A stretch of 64,000 bases of DNA, taken from assembly GCA_910586225.1 (NCBI GenBank), contig CAJUIL010000015.1:1-64000 (forward strand), given 5' to 3'. Positions within the stretch are counted from its first letter, which is position 1. Each line of letters begins with the position of its first letter. The notes beneath the pieces are model-generated. The model saw nothing but the letters and a program-made list of their open reading frames with translations, ran no database searches and was not told the origin of the DNA. Shown one piece after another: positions 52,300-60,660 of the stretch. Both the position numbers and the translations under genes were made by a program. The DNA comes from an uncultured Eubacterium sp. (GTDB lineage: Bacteria; Bacillota; Clostridia; Lachnospirales; Lachnospiraceae).

Positions 52300-55200
52300 A
52301 TGGCAAAGCAGAAAATACATGAACTTGCAAAAGAGTTGAAAATAGCGAGTAAAGTAATCGTGGATTATATGAATAAAAAGACAAAGGATAAGGATAAAAG
52401 GTTTACTCCTTCAAACGCGCTGGAGGAAGCAGAAGCAGCGGATATCAAGGCGAACCTGGATACGCTTGTAAAGGCGGACAGTGCGTACAAGGAAACGGCC
52501 GCGCAGTCCAGACAGCAGGACGCAAAGGCCGGCCAGCCGCCAAAACAGGACGCAAAGGCGCCGCAGGCTAAGCAGCAGGATGCAAAGGCCGCTTCCAAGG
52601 AAGGCGAGGCAAGACCGAAGAAGAAATCCAGCATTACAGCAGTATTCAACGCACAGTACAGCAAGCAGAACCGCAGGCAGAACGGCAATGGGAACCGTGG
52701 CAATAAATCTGCGGGTGAGCGTGGCGACCGGCCAAACAGGGAACGCGGGCAAAGGACTGTAAAGCCTGCGGAGCGGCCGCATATCCCAATCCGTCCGAAC
52801 GCCGACAGACCGAATTATGACCGGGCGTCTGCTCATGTGCCGGATGATGAGATTGTAAAGCCAGTACCGGAAAAGACAGACAATAAAAATAAACCGGACA
52901 ATAGACAGGAGCGGACGAACCGGCCAGAACGTGTGAGCGACCGCGGCGACAGGCAGGATCGTGCGGCTGAGCGCGGCGACAGGCAGGATCGTGCAAACGA
53001 CCGCGGCGACAGGCAGGATCGCGTGACTGACCGTGGCGATAGACAGGACCGTGCAAATGACCGTGGTGACAGACAGACAGGCGGCAGGGGCGGACAGCGC
53101 GGGCAGTCAGGCGGCGTGCGTGCGATGAGCGGCCAGAAGCAGTCAGGCGGTGCACGGACAAACGCAAGATCAGAACGAGGTCAGAATGACAGAGGTGGAA
53201 GAAATGCGGGATTTGAGCAAAAGGGTGAGAAAAATCATTCGAATAATCGAGCGAATTCCGGTAATAATTATGGTGATAAAAACGGCAGCAGAGTCGGTTC
53301 GAATCGCCAGAAGGAATTTAAAGGAAAATTAGAACAGAATATCAACCGTTTCCATAAGGATTCGGTAAAGACATCCTCAGAGGAGATCGCAAAGGAAGGC
53401 CGCGATAACAGAAGCCGTGACAATAACCGCAAGAAAAACAACAATAATAAGGACTTTGACCGGTTTGGCGGCAAGAAGCAGGAACGCTATGTCAATCTGG
53501 AAAAGACGAGCGGGCATAAGAAGAAAAACCAGACGCCGGTACAAAACGCGCCGAAGGAAGAAGACGCGATCCGCTCCATTACGCTTCCAGAACACATGAC
53601 GATCCGCGAACTGGCGGATAAGATGAAGGTACAGCCTTCTGTTATTGTGAAAAAGCTGTTTTTAAAAGGCACTATGGTTACGGTCAATCAGGAGATCGAT
53701 TACGAGCACGCAGAAGAGATCGCGCTGGAATTTAACTGCATAGCAGAGCCGGAAGAAAAGATCGATGTCATTGCAGAGCTGTTAAAAGAGGACGCTGAGG
53801 ATGAGAGCAAAATGGTTTCCCGTCCGCCGGTAGTCTGCGTTATGGGTCATGTAGATCACGGCAAGACGTCGCTGCTTGACGCGATTCGAGATACAAGAGT
53901 AACCGATAAGGAGGCCGGAGGCATTACACAGGCCATCGGTGCTTATATGGTAAAATGCAACGGCGAAAATATCACGTTTTTGGATACGCCGGGCCACGAG
54001 GCGTTTACGGCGATGCGTATGCGCGGCGCTAATTCGACGGATATTGCGATCCTGGTCGTAGCAGCTGACGACGGCGTAATGCCGCAGACGGTAGAAGCGA
54101 TCAACCACGCAAAGGCAGCAGGAATTGAGATCATCGTTGCCGTAAATAAGATCGATAAGCCAAACGCCAATATCGAGCGCGTAAAACAGGAGCTTTCTGA
54201 GCACGAGCTGATCCCGGAGGATTGGGGCGGCAGCACCATCTTCGTTCCAGTATCCGCGCATACCAAAGAGGGTATCGAGCAGCTTTTGGAGATGATTCTG
54301 CTGACAGCCGAGGTGCTGGAATTAAAGGCGAATCCAAAGCGGAACGCCCGCGGCGTTGTGATCGAAGCAAAGCTGGATAAGGGACGCGGCGCGGTAGCGA
54401 CTGTGCTTGTACAGAAGGGTACGTTAAAAGTCGGCCAGCCGGTGGCGTGCGGCAGCAGCTTTGGTAAGGTGCGCGCGATGATCGATGATAAGGGACGCAA
54501 TGTCAAAGACGCAAGACCATCCATGCCAGTAGAGATCTTAGGCTTGAGCAGTGTGCCGGATGCAGGCGAGACGTTTGTTGTATGCGGATCGGAAAAGGAA
54601 GCCAGAAATTTCTCAGAAACGTATATTTCCGAAAGCAAGGAAAAGCTGTTAGAGGAAACCCGGTCACGGATGTCACTGGACGATCTGTTTTCACAGATAC
54701 AGTCCGGCAATGTGAAGGAATTGAACATTATCGTAAAAGCGGACGTACAAGGCTCCGTCGAAGCAGTCAGACAAAGCCTGCAGAAGCTTTCAAACGAGGA
54801 AGTTGTAGTCAAGATCATCCATGGCGGCGTTGGTTCGGTCAACGAATCTGATGTCAATCTGGCATCCGCCTCCAATGCGATCATCATCGGCTTTAACGTG
54901 CGTCCGGATCCGGTAGCAAAGGCGACTGCAGAACGAGAAGGCGTGGATATCCGTCTGTATAAGGTGATCTATAGCGCTATCGAGGACGTATCTGCAGCTA
55001 TGAAGGGTATGTTAGACCCGATTTTTGAAGAAAAGGTACTGGGCCATGCAGAAGTACGCCAGATTTTCAAAGCGTCCGGTATTGGAAATATCGCAGGATC
55101 CTATATTTTGGACGGCATTTTCGAACGAGGATGCAAGTGCCGTATTACAAGGGACGGGGAGCAGATCTACGAAGGCGCGCTGGCATCGTTAAAGCGGTTT

Positions 55201-55320
55201 AAGGATGATGTGAAGGAAGTAAAGACCGGATTTGAATGCGGACTTGTCTTTGAAGGCTTTAATGACATCGCGGAATTTGACCAGATCGAAGCGTATAAGA
55301 TGGTGGAAGTGCCTCGTTAA
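52300..55320 (+). CDS. infB: Translation initiation factor IF-2, long N-terminal form
   Basis: 1006 residues. The N-terminus (KIHELAKELKIASKVIVDYM) is followed by about 370 residues of low-complexity Lys/Arg/Gln/Asp-rich sequence, including a 10-residue tandem repeat (215-259), then IF2_N (SITLPEHMTIRELADKMKVQ). The GTPase has G1 GHVDHGKTSLLDAI near 515, DTPGHEAF, NKIDKPNAN and SAHTKEG; IF-2 domains II-IV follow, ending GLVFEGFNDIAEFDQIEAYK. ATG 52300 is close behind ylxQ with tggagg. Confidence 0.97.
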   Translation: MAKQKIHELAKELKIASKVIVDYMNKKTKDKDKRFTPSNALEEAEAADIKANLDTLVKADSAYKETAAQSRQQDAKAGQPPKQDAKAPQAKQQDAKAASKEGEARPKKKSSITAVFNAQYSKQNRRQNGNGNRGNKSAGERGDRPNRERGQRTVKPAERPHIPIRPNADRPNYDRASAHVPDDEIVKPVPEKTDNKNKPDNRQERTNRPERVSDRGDRQDRAAERGDRQDRANDRGDRQDRVTDRGDRQDRANDRGDRQTGGRGGQRGQSGGVRAMSGQKQSGGARTNARSERGQNDRGGRNAGFEQKGEKNHSNNRANSGNNYGDKNGSRVGSNRQKEFKGKLEQNINRFHKDSVKTSSEEIAKEGRDNRSRDNNRKKNNNNKDFDRFGGKKQERYVNLEKTSGHKKKNQTPVQNAPKEEDAIRSITLPEHMTIRELADKMKVQPSVIVKKLFLKGTMVTVNQEIDYEHAEEIALEFNCIAEPEEKIDVIAELLKEDAEDESKMVSRPPVVCVMGHVDHGKTSLLDAIRDTRVTDKEAGGITQAIGAYMVKCNGENITFLDTPGHEAFTAMRMRGANSTDIAILVVAADDGVMPQTVEAINHAKAAGIEIIVAVNKIDKPNANIERVKQELSEHELIPEDWGGSTIFVPVSAHTKEGIEQLLEMILLTAEVLELKANPKRNARGVVIEAKLDKGRGAVATVLVQKGTLKVGQPVACGSSFGKVRAMIDDKGRNVKDARPSMPVEILGLSSVPDAGETFVVCGSEKEARNFSETYISESKEKLLEETRSRMSLDDLFSQIQSGNVKELNIIVKADVQGSVEAVRQSLQKLSNEEVVVKIIHGGVGSVNESDVNLASASNAIIIGFNVRPDPVAKATAEREGVDIRLYKVIYSAIEDVSAAMKGMLDPIFEEKVLGHAEVRQIFKASGIGNIAGSYILDGIFERGCKCRITRDGEQIYEGALASLKRFKDDVKEVKTGFECGLVFEGFNDIAEFDQIEAYKMVEVPR
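52942..53076 (+). repeat. 30-bp tandem repeat in infB
   Basis: Four and a half units encoding RGDRQDRxxx (RGDRQDRAAE, RGDRQDRAND, RGDRQDRVTD...). In-frame minisatellite in the disordered N-terminal arm of IF-2, likely variable in copy number between strains. Confidence 0.9.
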
Positions 55321-55383
55321 GTGTGAAGGCAGCGTAACAGTGCAGGCTCAAAGCTGTTGCAAAGCAGTAAAGAGGTATGGAAA

Positions 55384-55815
55384 ATGAGAAAAAACAGTAT
55401 AAAAAATACACGTATCAACGAAGAGGTGTTAAGGCGGCTGAGTGAGATCATCCGCGGCAGCATCAAGGACCCGCGCATCAATCCGATGACGAGTGTTGTT
55501 TCTGTAGAGGTGGCGCCGGATCTGAAGACGTGCAAGGCATACGTCAGCGTGCTTGGAGACGAACAGTCGCAAAAGGATACGCTGGCGGGCTTAAGGAGCG
55601 CAGAGGGCTATATTCGCCGCAGCCTGGCGCAGAGCGCGAACCTGCGCCATACGCCGCAGATAACCTTTATTATCGACCAGTCGATCGCATACGGTGTTAA
55701 TATGTCGCATCTGATCGACCGGATCCAGAAAAAGGAGCAGCAGGCAGCGCCTGACGAACAAAGCCAGCAAACAGGCGGGACGGAAGATAAGACGGCAGGA
55801 GAGGAAGAGGCATGA
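55384..55815 (+). CDS. rbfA: Ribosome-binding factor A
   Basis: 143 residues. RINEEVLRRLSEIIRGSIKD, PRINPMTSVVSVEVAPDLKT, CKAYVSVLGDE and RHTPQITFIIDQSIAYGVNM show the KH-like RbfA domain, needed for 30S maturation. A Gln/Glu/Ala-rich tail follows. ATG 55384 with agaggt 7 bases upstream is preferred to TTG 55357. The stop overlaps nrnA. Confidence 0.94.
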   Translation: MRKNSIKNTRINEEVLRRLSEIIRGSIKDPRINPMTSVVSVEVAPDLKTCKAYVSVLGDEQSQKDTLAGLRSAEGYIRRSLAQSANLRHTPQITFIIDQSIAYGVNMSHLIDRIQKKEQQAAPDEQSQQTGGTEDKTAGEEEA

Positions 55816-56816
55816 TCAAGAGTTTGGATGAGCAGCTTTCGGGAGTCCGTCATGTGGCGGTTGCAGGCCATGTGAAGCCGGACGGGGACTGTATCGGTTC
55901 CTGTCTGGCGACCTATAACTATATCCGGGATTATTATCCAGAGATACAGATCCAGTTGTTTTTAGAGCCAATTCCGAATATTTTTAAATTCCTGCCGCGG
56001 GCGCAGGAGATCATCAGCGATATGGACACGTTGCCGTGCCCGGACCTTCTGATTGTACAGGACTGCGGAGACGCGGGCCGGCTGGGCAGGGCGGCGGGAC
56101 TGATCGCAAACGCAAAGCGCGTCATCTGCATTGACCATCATATCAGCAATACGGGGTTTGGCGACGACAGCAGGATCGTGCCGACGGCAAGCTCGACCTC
56201 GGAGCTGGTTTTTGGCCTGCTAGATCGGGAGCGGATCACAAGGCCGATCGCTGCGTGCATTTATACGGGGATTATTCATGACACAGGGCTGTTCCAGTAT
56301 TCGTGCACTTCGCCGGAAACGATGCGTATCGCTGCTTTTTTAATGGAAAAAGGGATTGATTTTTCTGGTATTGCAGATCGGACCTATGTGCAAAAGACAT
56401 ATGAGCAAAACCAGATTTTAGCAAAGGCGATCCAAAAAAGCAGGCTGCATCTTGATGGAGCCTGTATTTCTTCGGTTATTACGTCTGAGGATATGCAGGA
56501 GTGCTGTGTTCTGCCGAAGCATCTGGAGGGCATTGTATCCCAGCTTCGTTCGACAAAGGGCGTAGAAGCCGCGGTATTTTTTTATCCGAAGGATGAAGGC
56601 GCGGAGAAAAAGGAATATAAGATCAGCTTTCGCTCTGGATCAGACGCGGTTAATGTTGCGAAGATCGCTGCTCATTTCGGCGGCGGCGGGCATATCCGCG
56701 CAGCCGGGGCGTCTGCCAGCCTGCAGCCTGAGGAATGCCTGGAGCAGATTTTGGGAATGGTCGCTAAGCAGCTGGAGCTAAGCAAGCGCGATACAGAAAC
56801 GGAGCGGCAGCCATGA
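55812..56816 (+). CDS. nrnA: DHH/DHHA1 phosphoesterase, NrnA-type nanoRNase/pAp phosphatase
   Basis: 334 residues. DHH motifs: AGHVKPDGDCIGSCLATYNY, LIVQDCGDAGRLG, ICIDHHISNTGFGD and TGIIHDTGLFQYS; the DHHA1 end is FGGGGHIRAAGAS. NrnA degrades 2-5 nt RNAs and dephosphorylates pAp. The DHH signature is complete, so it should be active. It overlaps rbfA and truB by 4 bases each. Confidence 0.93.
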   Translation: MIKSLDEQLSGVRHVAVAGHVKPDGDCIGSCLATYNYIRDYYPEIQIQLFLEPIPNIFKFLPRAQEIISDMDTLPCPDLLIVQDCGDAGRLGRAAGLIANAKRVICIDHHISNTGFGDDSRIVPTASSTSELVFGLLDRERITRPIAACIYTGIIHDTGLFQYSCTSPETMRIAAFLMEKGIDFSGIADRTYVQKTYEQNQILAKAIQKSRLHLDGACISSVITSEDMQECCVLPKHLEGIVSQLRSTKGVEAAVFFYPKDEGAEKKEYKISFRSGSDAVNVAKIAAHFGGGGHIRAAGASASLQPEECLEQILGMVAKQLELSKRDTETERQP

Positions 56817-57760
56817 CAGCTATGAACGGGATTTTAAATGTATATAAGGAAAAGGGATATACGTCGCACGATGTAGTGGCAAAGCTGCGGCGCATTTGCG
56901 GTCAGAAAAAAATTGGGCATACCGGAACGCTTGACCCGGATGCAGAGGGCGTGCTGCCTGTCTGTCTGGGTACGGCGACAAAGGTCTGCGAGCTGCTTAC
57001 GGAGAAAGATAAGGTGTATGAGGCCGTCCTGCTGCTTGGTAAAGAAACCGATACACAAGACAGCAGCGGAACGGTGCTGCGTGAGTCCGCGCAGCTTCCG
57101 GCTAAAACGGAGATCGAAAAAGCGGTTTTACATTATAAAGGAACCTACAAACAGATTCCGCCGATGTATTCCGCGCTCAAGGTGAACGGAAAAAAGCTGT
57201 GCGATCTGGCAAGAGAAGGCATTGAAGTCGAGCGGAAGGCAAGGGAAGTCCATATTTATGAAATCGAGATTTTATGGCTGCGTCCGCCGCGCGCCGGGCT
57301 GCGCGTGCATTGCTCCAAGGGAACTTATATCCGTACGCTCTGTCATGATATCGGGCAAGAGCTCGGCTGCGGCGCCTGCATGGACGAGCTGCTGCGCACA
57401 AGGACTGGTATCTTTGCGCTGCAGGATGCATGGAAGCTGGGACAGATCGAGCAGCTGGCAAAGGAAATGCGGCTGCAGGATATCCTGCTTCCTGTTGACC
57501 AGCTGTTTTGCTCGTATCCGAGGGCGGAAGTGAAAGCACAATTTCACAAAATGCTCCAAAACGGCAATCGTCTCCCAAAACAGGCAATGGTTACCAAACA
57601 GGAAGCGGACAGCGCGGACAGGCTGCGCGTTTATATAGGAGAGCTGTTTTATGGCATTTACGCATTTGATGAAGCGCGCGGCGATTACCGCCCGGTGAAA
57701 ATATTTGGGCAGGGAAGCGCGGCCGATATACAGCAGAAGAAACGGGGGAGCAGCGCATGA
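56813..57760 (+). CDS. truB: tRNA pseudouridine(55) synthase
   Basis: 315 residues. MNGILNVYKEKGYTSHDVVA, KKIGHTGTLDPDAEGVLPVC with catalytic Asp, YKQIPPMYSALKVNGKKLCD, RVHCSKGTYIRTLCHDIGQE and a PUA-like C-terminus. Makes psi55 in the T loop. Start ATG 56813 overlaps the nrnA stop; ATG 56822 is a possible alternative. Confidence 0.95.
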   Translation: MTAMNGILNVYKEKGYTSHDVVAKLRRICGQKKIGHTGTLDPDAEGVLPVCLGTATKVCELLTEKDKVYEAVLLLGKETDTQDSSGTVLRESAQLPAKTEIEKAVLHYKGTYKQIPPMYSALKVNGKKLCDLAREGIEVERKAREVHIYEIEILWLRPPRAGLRVHCSKGTYIRTLCHDIGQELGCGACMDELLRTRTGIFALQDAWKLGQIEQLAKEMRLQDILLPVDQLFCSYPRAEVKAQFHKMLQNGNRLPKQAMVTKQEADSADRLRVYIGELFYGIYAFDEARGDYRPVKIFGQGSAADIQQKKRGSSA

Positions 57761-58668
57761 GATACGAAAAGGATTTTTTGCATCTGCAGCTTTCTGAACC
57801 GACTGTGCTTACCCTTGGAAAATTTGACGGCTTGCACCGCGGGCATGAGCTGTTAATGGAATCTATATTTGAAAAAGCGCGCGAAGGGCTTAAGGCAGCT
57901 GTGTTTACGTTTGATATCCCGCCCGCGCAGGCAGCGGGAACCGAGGTAAAGGTCATTACGACGAATGAGGAAAAAAAGCGTCTGTTTGCGCAGCGGGGCG
58001 TGGATTATCTGATCGAGTGCCCGTTTACAAAAGAAATGATGCAGATGGAAGCAGAGAGCTTTATAAAAGAAATCGTGACGCGGCTTTGTGTAAAATGGAT
58101 CGTCGTAGGCACGGATTTTCATTTTGGACATAACCGCAGAGGGGATTACCATATACTGCAGCAGTATGCGGGGGATTATGGATATCGGGTTCGGGTCGTA
58201 CAGAAAATGCAGTACCAGGGGCGGGATATCAGCAGTACTTATATCCGGGAGGCGCTGCAAAAGGGCAGCTTGGAATTTGCCAACGAGCTTCTCGGTTATC
58301 CGTATTTTATCCGCGGGCGGATCATTCACGGCAACCAAGTCGGCAGGACGATCGGATTTCCAACGATCAATATCCAGCCGCCGCAGCAGAAGCTTTTGCC
58401 GCCGTTTGGCGTCTACGTTTCCAAGATCCATCTGGACGGCAAGCAATACGGAGGCATTACAAATATCGGCAAAAAGCCGACGATCCATGGAGATTACCCG
58501 CCAGGGGCAGAGACATACATTTATGACTTTGATGGGGACGTCTATGAAAAGACAGCGAAAGTGGAGCTGCTGCATTTTGAACGTCCGGAAATGAAGTTTG
58601 ACGGGATCGAGGCATTGAAACAGCAGTTGGAAAAAGACATTGCTTATGGGAGAAAATACCTTTCGTAA
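57757..58668 (+). CDS. ribF: Bifunctional riboflavin kinase/FAD synthetase
   Basis: 303 residues. The FAD synthetase half carries TLGKFDGLHRGHELLMESIF and KWIVVGTDFHFGHNRRGDYH, with SSTYIREALQKG. The riboflavin kinase half carries GRIIHGNQVGRTIGFPTINI and GGITNIGKKPTIHGDYPPGA. Makes FMN and FAD, including the substrate for ApbE at 1.9 kb. It overlaps truB by 4 bases and closes the operon; the order truB-ribF is typical. Confidence 0.96.
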   Translation: MRYEKDFLHLQLSEPTVLTLGKFDGLHRGHELLMESIFEKAREGLKAAVFTFDIPPAQAAGTEVKVITTNEEKKRLFAQRGVDYLIECPFTKEMMQMEAESFIKEIVTRLCVKWIVVGTDFHFGHNRRGDYHILQQYAGDYGYRVRVVQKMQYQGRDISSTYIREALQKGSLEFANELLGYPYFIRGRIIHGNQVGRTIGFPTINIQPPQQKLLPPFGVYVSKIHLDGKQYGGITNIGKKPTIHGDYPPGAETYIYDFDGDVYEKTAKVELLHFERPEMKFDGIEALKQQLEKDIAYGRKYLS

Positions 58669-58697
58669 ATTTTTATTACAAAATTATTACAACGCCG

Positions 58698-58726
58698 TTG
58701 ACAGTGATAGGTGATATTGCTATAAT
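58698..58726 (+). promoter_or_regulatory. Consensus sigma-A promoter for the NlpC/P60 gene
   Basis: TTGACA (58698-58703), 17 bases, TATAAT (58721-58726), with TG at 58718-58719: a perfect consensus -35 and -10 plus extended -10. Two ttattaca motifs lie just upstream (58673-58692). The predicted leader is about 165 bases. Confidence 0.92.
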
Positions 58727-58763
58727 GTAACCTGATATAGGAAACAGGTTATAAAATCATTTC

Positions 58764-58807
58764 AGAATTGTTACTAAATTAGAATTGTTAGTAATCAGAA
58801 TCGTTAC
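58764..58807 (+). repeat. Three direct repeats in the leader of the NlpC/P60 gene
   Basis: agaattgttac (58764-58774), agaattgttag (58781-58791) and agaatcgttac (58797-58807), spaced 17 and 16 bases start to start. They lie about 30-75 bases downstream of the predicted transcription start. A small hairpin taacctg/caggtta precedes them (about 58727-58751). Confidence 0.6.
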
Positions 58808-58898
58808 AAAAAGAAAGCTTATTATCTAGAAAGAAAAATCTGGCGCCAATCGGCGGCAGCTAAAAAACAACGGACAAGTATATTTGCGGGAGGAAAAA

Positions 58899-60014
58899 AT
58901 GAAATCCAGATTTATAAAATTCGGAGCAATTTTTATGACAGCGGTAACAGCGATCATTGGTGCGGGCGCAGCGTCTGTGCAGGCGTCACCGATCCGTGCG
59001 GGCGTCGGCGCGGTTATGGCGGAATATTTGCATGAAAGCGCAAAGGCTTCCATGCTGGCCAAGGCGGACAGCGGCAGGCAGACGGTTGCAAAGGCTGTGC
59101 AGACCGCACAGACAGAAGCTTCCCAGAATAAAAAAAGGTCGAAAAGCGCTAAAAATAGCGAAGCTGCACAGGACGGAACGATCTGCGGTTATACAAACCT
59201 CGGCATTGCCAATGTCAGCAATTATTTGAATGTACGCCAAAAGGCGGGCGAGGATGAAAAGATCGTCGGCAAGTTGCCGGCGGATGCAGGCTGCGAGATT
59301 TTAGACGAAAAAGACGGCTGGTACCATATCCGTTCCGGAAAGGTCAGCGGCTACGTGCGTGCGGATTATATCATTACCGGAGACAAAGCAAAACAAATGG
59401 CTGAAAAGCTGAAAAAAACAATGGCTACGGTCAATACGCTGACCGTATATATCCGGGAAAAACCGAATACGGACTGCACGATCCTCACGATCGTAACGAC
59501 AGACGAGGAGCTGGAGGTTGTAGAAGAAGGCGACGAATGGATTGAAATAAAGCTGGATGATGAAAATGGCTTTGTAAACGCGCAGTATGTGAATCTTTCC
59601 GAAGAGCTGAAAAAGGCAATGCCTTATACGGAAGCGGAAAGAAGCGCAGAAGTGCCGGATACAAAATATTCGCTTGTGCAGACTGCGTTAAGCTATGTCG
59701 GCGGCCGTTATGTCTGGGGCGGGGCAAGCCTGACAAACGGTGTGGACTGCTCTGGCTTTACGATGCAGATCATGGCGAAATACGGCGTTTATCTGCCGCA
59801 TTCGTCCAGAGGGCAGGCAGGATACGGCAGAAGTGTCAGTACCTCTGAGCTGCAGCCGGGCGATCTGATCTTTTATGGCAGCGGCAGCTCGATCAGCCAT
59901 GTCGCTATTTATATCGGCAACGGGCAGATCGTGCACGCAAGCAACAGCCGCGACGGCATTAAGGTATCCAATGCCTTTTACCGCACGCCGATCTGCTGCA
60001 GACGGATGTTTTAG
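58899..60014 (+). CDS. Secreted SH3b-NlpC/P60 peptidoglycan endopeptidase
   Basis: 371 residues. Sec signal peptide (about 1-29, ending VQASP), an Ala/Lys-rich linker, SH3b domain 1 (about 105-160: YLNVRQKAGEDEKIVGKLPA), SH3b domain 2 (about 178-235), and C-terminal NlpC/P60 with Cys284 in VDCSGFTM, His334 in SHVAIYIGNG and His346 (HAS). It likely cleaves the D-Glu-to-diamino-acid bond in stem peptides. ATG 58899 follows gggagg. The very strong promoter suggests high expression. A repeat hairpin begins 2 bases after the stop. Confidence 0.92.
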   Translation: MKSRFIKFGAIFMTAVTAIIGAGAASVQASPIRAGVGAVMAEYLHESAKASMLAKADSGRQTVAKAVQTAQTEASQNKKRSKSAKNSEAAQDGTICGYTNLGIANVSNYLNVRQKAGEDEKIVGKLPADAGCEILDEKDGWYHIRSGKVSGYVRADYIITGDKAKQMAEKLKKTMATVNTLTVYIREKPNTDCTILTIVTTDEELEVVEEGDEWIEIKLDDENGFVNAQYVNLSEELKKAMPYTEAERSAEVPDTKYSLVQTALSYVGGRYVWGGASLTNGVDCSGFTMQIMAKYGVYLPHSSRGQAGYGRSVSTSELQPGDLIFYGSGSSISHVAIYIGNGQIVHASNSRDGIKVSNAFYRTPICCRRMF

Positions 60015-60015
60015 C

Positions 60016-60048
60016 AGGTAACAGTTCAGCTTGCCTGAACTGTTACCT
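60016..60048. repeat. Minimal copy of the GTAACAG palindromic repeat
   Basis: aggtaacagttcag and ctgaactgttacct form a perfect 14-bp stem with a 5-base loop (cttgc). Its arms equal the ends of the full repeats at 32466 and 62824. No T-run follows. Confidence 0.85.
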
Positions 60049-60086
60049 ATGTTTTGCAGGATAGGTTATATTTTCTAAAAAAACAG

Positions 60087-60115
60087 TTTACAGAAACTAG
60101 CAGATATGCTATATT
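60087..60115 (+). promoter_or_regulatory. Promoter for rpsO
   Basis: TTTACA (60087-60092), 17 bases, TATATT (60110-60115), extended by TG at 60107-60108. Confidence 0.75.
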
Positions 60116-60121
60116 AGATAG

Positions 60122-60179
60122 GCATGAGTAAGCCCATATTCGGTAGATGGACGCTCCGACCTTTTACTGAGTATCATGC
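60122..60179 (+). promoter_or_regulatory. Candidate S15-binding leader of rpsO
   Basis: gcatga (60122-60127) and tcatgc (60174-60179) can close a branched structure, with gtaa/ttac next inside, just after the promoter and before the rpsO Shine-Dalgarno sequence. S15 represses its own mRNA through structured leaders in many bacteria; this identification is by position and folding only. Confidence 0.45.
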
Positions 60180-60216
60180 AATCAGGGCGATTATAAAATA
60201 AATGGAGGACAGTTTC

Positions 60217-60483
60217 ATGTTATCAAAGGAAAAGAAAGAAGCAATCATCAAAGAGTACGGCAACAAGCCTGGCGATACCGGTTCACCGGAAGTACAGATC
60301 GCGTTGCTGACCGAGCGTATCAACGAGCTGACCGAGCATCTGAAAGTTAACCAGAAGGACCATCATTCCAGAAGAGGTCTGCTGAAAATGGTTGGACAGA
60401 GAAGAGGTCTGCTGGCTTATTTGAAAAAGAGCGATATTGAAAGATATCGTACCTTGATTAAGCGTCTGGGATTAAGAAAATAA
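60217..60483 (+). CDS. rpsO: 30S ribosomal protein S15
   Basis: 88 residues: EYGNKPGDTGSPEVQIALLT, ERINELTEHLKVNQKDHHSR, RGLLKMVGQRRGLLAYLKKS and RYRTLIKRLGLRK. Binds 16S rRNA at the central-domain junction. ATG 60217 follows ggagga. Own promoter and terminator; pnp follows, the usual rpsO-pnp order. Confidence 0.98.
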   Translation: MLSKEKKEAIIKEYGNKPGDTGSPEVQIALLTERINELTEHLKVNQKDHHSRRGLLKMVGQRRGLLAYLKKSDIERYRTLIKRLGLRK

Positions 60484-60493
60484 TTTTGTATGG

Positions 60494-60521
60494 AAAGAGC
60501 GGAGTTTTTCCGCTCTTTTTT
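60494..60521 (+). terminator. Terminator after rpsO
   Basis: aaagagcgga (60494-60503) pairs with tccgctcttt (60509-60518), followed by T's. Confidence 0.88.
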
Positions 60522-60570
60522 AAGAAAAAATAGTAGCGGCGCCAGAGTGATCGAAGCAGCTGCCAAAATA

Positions 60571-60634
60571 TGGTTGGGGTGTTAAAAGGAAGCTGCCGGA
60601 TGTGTCCGGCGTTTTCCTTCTGACACCCAAACCA
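60571..60634 (+). promoter_or_regulatory. Long hairpin in the pnp leader
   Basis: tggttggggtgt (60571-60582) pairs with acacccaaacca (60623-60634) with one mismatch; inside are aaaagga / tccttt-type pairing and a gccgg-ccggc tip stem. In E. coli a similar leader stem is cut by RNase III and allows PNPase autoregulation; the same role is possible here. Confidence 0.6.
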
Positions 60635-60660
60635 AGGAAAGGAAAAGAAGGAGAAAAGAA

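Noticed and set aside
52942..53076. CRISPR-like repeat array
   Set aside because: Contiguous in-frame 30-bp units without unique spacers; it encodes the IF-2 N-terminal arm.
60016..60048. Hairpin after the NlpC gene as an intrinsic terminator
   Set aside because: No T-tract follows, and its arms equal the ends of the dispersed repeat, so it is listed as a repeat; it may still protect an mRNA end.
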